6,031 bases of DNA from Alphaproteobacteria bacterium (GTDB taxonomy: Bacteria; Pseudomonadota; Alphaproteobacteria; Micavibrionales; UBA1664): positions 1 through 6,031 of the forward strand of contig JAUHXB010000080.1 of NCBI GenBank assembly GCA_030427215.1, read 5' to 3'. This document shows, piece by piece, positions 1 through 4,459 of this stretch. A program made the translations under genes and the position numbers. The notes under the pieces are model-generated. The model worked only from the letters and a program-made list of their open reading frames with translations, searched no databases and was not told where the DNA came from. The first letter of the stretch is position 1, and every line of letters starts with the position of its first letter.

Positions 1-1021
1 TGATTTGCAAACGCTTCCGCAATCGGTAATTCATTCATCACCTGTTCTCGCTTCAAAACAAACAGCGCAAATTGATGCACAGGTGATGTCGATTTCATCG
101 CCATTACCATTACCATCTTTAGGCCCTTCACAATCATTGCAACCGAATATGAAGGCAGGCCATGTTGTTGCCACAGCCACCGGATTTGTGAATATGGACG
201 GGGCCCCAATCGTAGAAGTGTTTGGTTCAGGTCAGAGTATATCGTTAAGCTCTGGTGCTTTGGTTGCATTACAGTATCCTGCAACAAATTTGCCGAAGGG
301 AAGCCAAATAATATTGGCACCGCTGTCGTCCCAAACCATACAAACAGGGCAGGGGACGAATATCTCATCATCATCATCTTCTTCTTCCATACCTCAATCA
401 TTGCAGATTATTTTTGACGAGCTTTCCACTCTCTTACCGACATTGCAAATGACACAAGCCTTATCCATGCTACCGCAGGCTGGACAAGCGAAACAATTTC
501 CCGCGGCGGCTTTATTGTTTTTGGCCGCGGTAAAAGGGGGGGATTTAAGTGGATGGCTTGGCACAAGACATATAAAATCACTGGATCAATCTGTTGCCGG
601 GAAACAAGCGCTTAAATTATTAAGTGATTCTATGGCTGCCCAATCCAATCGCCAACCAATATCGTCAGATCCCCCTATGGTGCAATCAGGCGGGGATTGG
701 CGCGGTATGTCACTTCCTTTATTATTTGGTGGTCTTTTGTCCGAGGCAACATTATGGACACGTTATGAAGACTCACAAAATCAGGCGGATCATGTCCAAG
801 ACAAGACAACACGCTTTGTCGTTGATCTGACTTTATCGCGTATGGGTGATTTACAGGTCGAAGGCACCATCACACCGTTGAAAAAACAATTTGATGTGGC
901 TCTTGTGACCCAACGTGAATTAACAAAATTAATGCAAGATCATGTGACGCAAATCTGGCATCGTACGCTTGGCGGATTGGGGTTAGACGGACAAATTCTT
1001 TACAAGGTGAGGGCCACATAA
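1..1021 (+). CDS. Hypothetical protein with FliK-like C-terminal domain (5' partial)
   Basis: The frame is open to the left edge of the window: base 1 ends a preceding codon and bases 2-4 read GAT, so the TTG at 5 is probably not the start and the gene likely begins upstream. Counting that TTG as residue 1, about 1-55 is low-complexity (Ser, Pro, Gln, Leu), 121-128 is an eight-serine run, and 231-257 holds a DWRG...LPLLFGG...LWTRYED segment. Residues 269-338 (TRFVVDLTLSRMG, LQVEG, KKQFDVALVT, then a helix and GLDGQILYKV) have the strand-strand-helix-strand look of the FliK hook-length control C-terminal domain. FliK itself measures hook length and switches flagellar export specificity; low-complexity N-termini are usual in that family. 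No signal peptide or membrane segment is visible in the part present. The stop lies one base before cpdR, so co-transcription is likely. The coding frame is convincing; the FliK relationship is remote pattern recognition and the function is unproven. Confidence 0.75.
   Translation, partial: DLQTLPQSVIHSSPVLASKQTAQIDAQVMSISSPLPLPSLGPSQSLQPNMKAGHVVATATGFVNMDGAPIVEVFGSGQSISLSSGALVALQYPATNLPKGSQIILAPLSSQTIQTGQGTNISSSSSSSSIPQSLQIIFDELSTLLPTLQMTQALSMLPQAGQAKQFPAAALLFLAAVKGGDLSGWLGTRHIKSLDQSVAGKQALKLLSDSMAAQSNRQPISSDPPMVQSGGDWRGMSLPLLFGGLLSEATLWTRYEDSQNQADHVQDKTTRFVVDLTLSRMGDLQVEGTITPLKKQFDVALVTQRELTKLMQDHVTQIWHRTLGGLGLDGQILYKVRAT
365..388 (+). repeat. Trinucleotide repeat encoding eight serines
   Basis: Four TCA codons are followed by three TCT and one TCC, giving Ser 121-128 of the FliK-like protein. 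The tract is a short in-frame microsatellite: slippage by whole units would change only the serine count and keep the frame. It sits in the low-complexity linker ahead of the folded C-terminal part, where length variation should be tolerated. Confidence 0.85.
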
Positions 1022-1022
1022 G

Positions 1023-1385
1023 ATGAAACATATTTTGGTTGTGGATGATGATTCCGCCTTACGTGGTTTTTTGAAAAAAGCGCTAACCAAAAATGGACAT
1101 AAGGTTATCGAGGCCTCGGATGGCGAGGATGCCATCGCCATCTTGGACACTCAGGCTGATAATATTCATCTTGTCCTCACCGATATCGTTATGCCCAATA
1201 TTAACGGAACAGAATTAGCAAGTCATATTCAAAAACATTACGCGCATATTAAAGTCATGTTTATGACTGGGTTTTCGGCGATGGCGCTAAACGGCACGGA
1301 TGACCATCCCCATATTAAAACAGTGTCAAAACCATTTCATTTGAATGATATTGTAAAGCGCGTGAACATAATGTTGTCACAATAA
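1023..1385 (+). CDS. cpdR: CpdR-type single-domain response regulator
   Basis: The 120-residue protein is a receiver domain only, with no output domain. The acidic pocket is D8/D9, the phosphoacceptor is D54 in LTDIVMP, and the switch residues are T82 and K103. The blocks MFMTGFSAMALN and VSKPFHLNDIV match what I know of CpdR from Caulobacter and relatives. In those bacteria CpdR receives phosphate from CckA through ChpT. Unphosphorylated CpdR acts as an adaptor that primes ClpXP protease for substrates in the cell cycle. Neither CckA, ChpT nor ClpX is in this window. The ATG at 1023 is preceded by an AAGGTGAGG ribosome site at 1004-1012 lying inside the upstream gene, and only one base separates it from that gene's stop. 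The gene ends in tandem TAATAA. A generic CheY-like regulator is the alternative, but the SKPFHL and TGF blocks make CpdR much more likely. Confidence 0.88.
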   Translation: MKHILVVDDDSALRGFLKKALTKNGHKVIEASDGEDAIAILDTQADNIHLVLTDIVMPNINGTELASHIQKHYAHIKVMFMTGFSAMALNGTDDHPHIKTVSKPFHLNDIVKRVNIMLSQ

Positions 1386-1404
1386 TAACTATAGTATCTT
1401 TCTA

Positions 1405-1433
1405 GCTATCATGCTTTGATGAGCATGATAAGC
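1405..1433 (+). other. Hairpin between cpdR and the OmpA-like gene
   Basis: TATCATGCT (1407-1415) pairs perfectly with AGCATGATA (1422-1430) around a six-base loop. GC at 1405-1406 can add two more pairs with GC at 1432-1433 if A1431 is bulged. No U-tract follows directly (the next bases are GAAAGAG), so it is not a standard intrinsic terminator. It ends about 20 bases before the ribosome site of the OmpA-like gene. It could be a 5' leader structure, a processing or RNA-stability element, or a protein-binding inverted repeat. The structure is seen directly; the role is unknown. Confidence 0.5.
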
Positions 1434-1453
1434 GAAAGAGTTTTATTCAAACT

Positions 1454-1460
1454 GAAAGGA
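1454..1460 (+). promoter_or_regulatory. Ribosome binding site fixing the OmpA-like start
   Basis: GAAAGGA lies six bases before the ATG at 1467. This, together with the signal peptide that begins at that ATG, rules against the longer in-frame reading from TTG 1416, which would put 17 residues ahead of the signal peptide and run through the hairpin at 1405-1433. Confidence 0.75.
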
Positions 1461-1466
1461 ATAAAC

Positions 1467-2060
1467 ATGAAAAAATATTTACTTTTAACAGCGTTGCTAA
1501 CATCAACAGTTGCATTTTCACCCGCCTTTGCAAACGATGGGACAGCCCTTAGTCAAAAAAAGAAAACGATTGAAGAGCATAGAGCCTATCAATACGAATT
1601 CGACAGGGACGAGCAATGCCAAGGCTATGCCTTTGGTGTTAAACGCCTTGGTATCACAGATGCATGTGGCAAAAAAGAAGAGGTTGTAGTTGAAGAAGTC
1701 GTTGTGGTCGAAGAGCCAGTGCAGATTTTGAATGAATATGTTGTTTATTTTGATTTGAATAAGTCAACAATACGCGATGCGGATAAGGACATTCTTAATA
1801 AGGCAGCGAGTGAAATCGTACTTTATTCACCAAGTGATGTTTTGATTGCTGGTTATACCGATACAAAGGGTAGCGCAGATTATAACGAAAAATTATCTGC
1901 AAAACGTGCAAATGCTGTTTCAAATTATTTGAATGGGCTTGGCGTCGATAACTCTGTCGTTGATGAGGCCGCATTGGGCGAAACCAATTTGGCCGTTCCA
2001 ACCGAAGACGGTGTTAAAATGCAGGAAAACAGACGTGTTCAAATTCAATTTGTAAGATAA
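1467..2060 (+). CDS. Secreted OmpA-family peptidoglycan-binding protein
   Basis: The 197-residue protein opens with a Sec signal peptide (two Lys, a hydrophobic core, then SPAFA) that should be cut after A22. There is no lipobox cysteine, so it is not a lipoprotein. Residues 23-70 form a small domain with two cysteines (C51, C67) that could make a disulfide. An acidic valine-rich linker (VVVEEVVVVEEP, about 73-84) follows. The OmpA C-terminal domain spans about 89-197: YFDLNKSTI strand, GYTDTKGS loop, LSAKRANAVSNYL helix, and QENRRV near the end. D132 and R147 have the 15-residue spacing of the diaminopimelate-binding Asp/Arg pair known from OmpA domains, so peptidoglycan binding is expected. 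There is no sequence for an eight-stranded barrel, so it is probably periplasmic or loosely outer-membrane associated. An 81-base spacer separates it from cpdR, and a strong terminator follows. Its exact partner or role cannot be told. Confidence 0.9.
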   Translation: MKKYLLLTALLTSTVAFSPAFANDGTALSQKKKTIEEHRAYQYEFDRDEQCQGYAFGVKRLGITDACGKKEEVVVEEVVVVEEPVQILNEYVVYFDLNKSTIRDADKDILNKAASEIVLYSPSDVLIAGYTDTKGSADYNEKLSAKRANAVSNYLNGLGVDNSVVDEAALGETNLAVPTEDGVKMQENRRVQIQFVR

Positions 2061-2083
2061 CACATCATTTCATAAAATATTTT

Positions 2084-2115
2084 AAAAGCCGTATTGCATA
2101 AATGCGGCTTTTTTT
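2084..2115 (+). terminator. Rho-independent terminator after the OmpA-like gene
   Basis: AAAAGCCGTAT (2084-2094) pairs with ATGCGGCTTTT (2102-2112) over 11 pairs with one T-G wobble and a seven-base loop. A run of seven T (2109-2115) overlaps the end of the stem. It lies 23 bases after the stop and separates the upstream genes from the tRNA. Confidence 0.92.
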
Positions 2116-2156
2116 ATGGCTTTTAAAGTCTGCGAATAATTTCTATTATAAATCCC

Positions 2157-2185
2157 TTGCCAAATGAATGCATCGCGATTAAATA
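2157..2185 (+). promoter_or_regulatory. Candidate sigma-70 promoter for tRNA-Val
   Basis: TTGCCA (2157-2162) and TAAATA (2180-2185) are separated by 17 bases. A start about 7-10 bases beyond would fall at 2192-2195, just before the mature tRNA 5' end at 2200. Each box matches the consensus at four or five of six positions. An overlapping TATAAA at 2184-2189 is an alternative -10 with poorer spacing. The position between a terminator and a tRNA supports it. Confidence 0.5.
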
Positions 2186-2199
2186 TAAATACGAAACAA

Positions 2200-2274
2200 G
2201 GGTTGTTAGCTCAGGGGTAGAGCACTTGCTCGACACGCAAGGGGTCACTGGTTCAATCCCAGTACAACCCACCA
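2200..2274 (+). tRNA. tRNA-Val (anticodon GAC)
   Basis: All four arms fold with full pairing. Acceptor: GGGTTGT (2200-2206) with ACAACCC (2264-2270). D arm: GCTC (2209-2212) with GAGC (2220-2223). Anticodon stem: CTTGC (2225-2229) with GCAAG (2237-2241). T arm: ACTGG (2247-2251) with CCAGT (2259-2263), loop TTCAATC. A2271 is the discriminator and CCA is encoded at 2272-2274. The seven-base anticodon loop is TCGACAC, giving anticodon GAC at 2232-2234, which reads GUC and GUU valine codons. Position 33 is C where nearly all elongator tRNAs have U. No hairpin terminator follows; a short T run (2275-2279) begins straight after CCA. Confidence 0.95.
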
Positions 2275-2344
2275 TTTTTATCTTATTAGTTTATCCGATC
2301 AAAAAATAATGCCATGACAGTTTCCTTGTGCTACAAAAGAAATC

Positions 2345-3058
2345 ATGGTGTTGAAAGCAGATTTACCACATATTCTTGCAGTTGATGATGATGATCGTAT
2401 CAGGCGTTTATTGGCACAATATTTAACCAAAAATGGCTATATTGTCGTCACGGCCGAGGACGCCGCAAAGGCAAAAGAGATATTAAAAAGCTTTGCTTTT
2501 GATATCTGTATTCTTGATGTCATGATGCCAGGTGAAAATGGTTTGGATTTATCGGACTATATTCGAAAAAGTTATGACATTCCTATTTTGCTTTTGACCG
2601 CGATGGGAGAAACAGAGGATCGGATTAAGGGTTTAGAAAGCGGTGCAGATGATTATTTATCAAAACCATTTGAACCCAAAGAGTTGTTGTTAAGGCTGCA
2701 GGCGATATTAAGACGTAGTCAAAAAAACACGATACCTCAGGATCAAAAGAAGAAAATTTTAAAGCTCAACCAACGTGAATATAATATAAGTTCTCGCATT
2801 ATAAAAGATAATGAGGGGCATGTGATTAACCTTACAGAAGGTGAGGCAACATTGCTTTACGCTTTATCCCAAAAACCTAATATTCCAATTAGAAGAGAAA
2901 TGCTGGCCAGAGAATTGGGTATTGATTCAAATGATCGCGCTGTGGATGTTCAAATTACAAGATTACGAAAGAAGATTGAACCAGATATATCTATCCCTTC
3001 GGTTATTCAAACTCAGCGGGGAAAAGGCTATGTGCTCAGGGTGATTGATGATGATTAA
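2345..3058 (+). CDS. ompR: OmpR-family DNA-binding response regulator
   Basis: The 237-residue protein has a receiver domain (about 8-125) and a winged-helix DNA-binding domain (about 140-235). The receiver has acidic pocket D14/D15, phosphoacceptor D58 in LDVMMPGENG, T85, Y104 and K107. The block DRIKGLESGADDYLSKPFEP is typical of OmpR-type regulators. The DNA-binding part shows the LTEGEATLL opening helix, the recognition helix RAVDVQITRLRKKIE, and the wing QTQRGKGYVLRV. It should be phosphorylated by the kinase encoded immediately downstream and then bind promoter DNA. The name follows likeness to OmpR; its targets are unknown, and porin control as in E. coli should not be assumed. The ATG at 2345 has only a weak A-rich ribosome site (AAAAGAAA). 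GTG and TTG codons directly follow it in frame and are less likely starts. No convincing promoter was found in the 70 bases after the tRNA. Confidence 0.92.
   Translation: MVLKADLPHILAVDDDDRIRRLLAQYLTKNGYIVVTAEDAAKAKEILKSFAFDICILDVMMPGENGLDLSDYIRKSYDIPILLLTAMGETEDRIKGLESGADDYLSKPFEPKELLLRLQAILRRSQKNTIPQDQKKKILKLNQREYNISSRIIKDNEGHVINLTEGEATLLYALSQKPNIPIRREMLARELGIDSNDRAVDVQITRLRKKIEPDISIPSVIQTQRGKGYVLRVIDDD
3038..3044 (+). promoter_or_regulatory. Ribosome binding site for the sensor kinase, inside ompR
   Basis: AGGGTGA lies inside the last codons of the response regulator gene, three bases before an ATG at 3048 and six before the ATG at 3051. The six-base spacing favours 3051. A TTG at 3045 in the same frame would abut the site and is unlikely. 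Confidence 0.6.
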
Positions 3059-4370
3059 ACAATATCTCCCCAAAGGTTTGTTTGGCCGAACATTTCTTAT
3101 TGTGATGTTGCCAGTATTACTTTTGCAAATAACGGCATCGATTGTTTTTTTTGAACGTCATTGGTCGAAAATGACAGAACGGCTAGCTTTCGCAGTTGCA
3201 GGAGAAATCGCCGCAATATCGGATGAGGTGGAACGTGCCACAAATAATGATGAACCATTGGATGATATTCAACGTCTTGTGCTTAATCATTTGGATTTAC
3301 AAATGATGTTCGTTGAAAATGTAGTATCCCTGCCTTTACGAACTGTCGGAGATGCGCATATTATTTCAAATGACCTGAATATTATTTTAAACAATAAAAT
3401 TAAAGATCCATATCAACTATCTGTTTTTAAATCGAACAAACAAGTCTTTGTTGATATCCTTTTGTCAGCAGGTCTTCTAACAATCATTGTACCAGAAGGG
3501 CGATTATTCAGTTCATCAAGCTATATCTTTATCTTATGGATGATCGGATTATCTTTATTGTTTTTTACAATTGCGATGATATTTATGCGTAATCAAATTC
3601 GCCCTATTTACAGGCTTGGACTGGTGGCAGAGCGTTTGGGGCGTGGCATTCCCGTAGAAAAGATCAAACCTTCGGGGGCAAGTGAAGTTCGCCAAGCCGC
3701 AGAGGCCTTTATTCGAATGCAAGATCGCATAAAACATTTTATCGAACAAAGAACCGTGATGTTGGCGGGCGTGTCTCATGATTTAAGGACACCGCTAACG
3801 CGTATGAAATTACAATTAGAATTATTGGGCGATGATGGCGATACGAAAGCGATTAAAGAGGACATTCAGGATATGGAGGCGATGATTGAGGGGTACCTAT
3901 CATTCGCCAAGGGGGATGCAGGCGAACCTATCCAGAAATTATCCCTGACCAAAATAATTGATAAAGAAATAGAAGATGCCCGTCGCATAGGTTTGGTCGT
4001 AACAGACCACAGAAATAATCATGATGATTTTACGATATGGGCAAAACCAATGGCCCTCACGCGTGTTTTTGACAATATAATTGGCAATAGTGGTCGGCAT
4101 GCCTCGCAATTGTCTGTGTCTGTGAAAGAGCAGGATAAAACGATCACTGTGGTTTTAGAAGATGATGGTGAGGGGATTCCTCTAGAACAAAGGCAAGATG
4201 TTCTTAAACCCTTTGTGAGGGGGGATGTCTCAAGAAATAAAAAAACCGGCGGCGTAGGGCTCGGTTTGACGATCGCCAATGATATCATGGCTTCGCATGG
4301 GGGAACTCTGGAATTAGGTGCCTCAGAAAAATTAGGCGGACTTAAAGTCACGCTTAATCTACCATTATAA
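3051..4370 (+). CDS. envZ: EnvZ-type membrane sensor histidine kinase
   Basis: From the ATG at 3051 the protein has 439 residues. The first membrane segment is about 14-34 (preceded by LPKGLFGRTFL), the periplasmic sensor about 35-157, and the second membrane segment about 159-179. A HAMP linker follows from 180 to about 232 with P185. The dimerisation helix carries the phosphoacceptor H243 in LAGVSHDLRTPLTR. The ATPase domain shows N342/N346 (FDNIIGNSGRH), the G1 box DDGEGI (371-376), the F-box region KPFVRGD, and the G2 box GGVGLGL (400-406). All catalytic motifs are intact. The order, length and phosphohistidine position are much like E. coli EnvZ (about 450 residues, H243). The gene overlaps the regulator's stop by eight bases (ATGATTAA), implying translational coupling and a cognate pair. 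The periplasmic region has no feature I can tie to a stimulus. The envZ name reflects architecture, not proven osmosensing. A start at 3048 would add one Met. Confidence 0.92.
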   Translation: MIKQYLPKGLFGRTFLIVMLPVLLLQITASIVFFERHWSKMTERLAFAVAGEIAAISDEVERATNNDEPLDDIQRLVLNHLDLQMMFVENVVSLPLRTVGDAHIISNDLNIILNNKIKDPYQLSVFKSNKQVFVDILLSAGLLTIIVPEGRLFSSSSYIFILWMIGLSLLFFTIAMIFMRNQIRPIYRLGLVAERLGRGIPVEKIKPSGASEVRQAAEAFIRMQDRIKHFIEQRTVMLAGVSHDLRTPLTRMKLQLELLGDDGDTKAIKEDIQDMEAMIEGYLSFAKGDAGEPIQKLSLTKIIDKEIEDARRIGLVVTDHRNNHDDFTIWAKPMALTRVFDNIIGNSGRHASQLSVSVKEQDKTITVVLEDDGEGIPLEQRQDVLKPFVRGDVSRNKKTGGVGLGLTIANDIMASHGGTLELGASEKLGGLKVTLNLPL

Positions 4371-4459
4371 AATCTATTAGGCCTTTCTTAACATCTTTTT
4401 GGCAATGTTAGAGTTGGGAAGGGGGACGAGTGCCCTCAAAAAATAAAGAATCATAGAAA

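Noticed and set aside
624..830. 68-codon + strand frame inside the FliK-like gene
   Set aside because: It lies fully inside a larger, convincing coding frame and shows no domain or ribosome site.
1374..1400. Promoter TTGTCA...TATCTT ahead of the OmpA-like gene
   Set aside because: The spacer is only 15 bases and the -10 is poor; too weak to annotate, although some promoter in this spacer is plausible.
1416..1466. Longer OmpA-like reading frame from TTG 1416
   Set aside because: It would put 17 residues before a clean signal peptide, runs through the hairpin, and lacks a ribosome site; GAAAGGA is correctly placed for ATG 1467.
1085..2440. Shared TAACCAAAAATGG string in cpdR and ompR
   Set aside because: Both encode Leu-Thr-Lys-Asn-Gly at the same point of homologous receiver domains, so this is family likeness and not a mobile or regulatory repeat.
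3045..3050. Sensor kinase start at TTG 3045
   Set aside because: It abuts the AGGGTGA ribosome site, while ATG 3051 has proper spacing; the extra residues are just Met-Met.
4019..4351. 110-codon - strand frame opposite the kinase ATPase domain
   Set aside because: The + strand here encodes the intact N, G1 and G2 motifs; the reverse frame is Ser/Pro-rich shadow sequence.
4387..4437. Possible terminator between envZ and the PAS sensor
   Set aside because: TAACAT/ATGTTA (4389-4394 with 4405-4410) has a ten-base loop and no U-tract; the G-run/CCCTC pairing at 4421-4437 is five pairs followed by A, not T.
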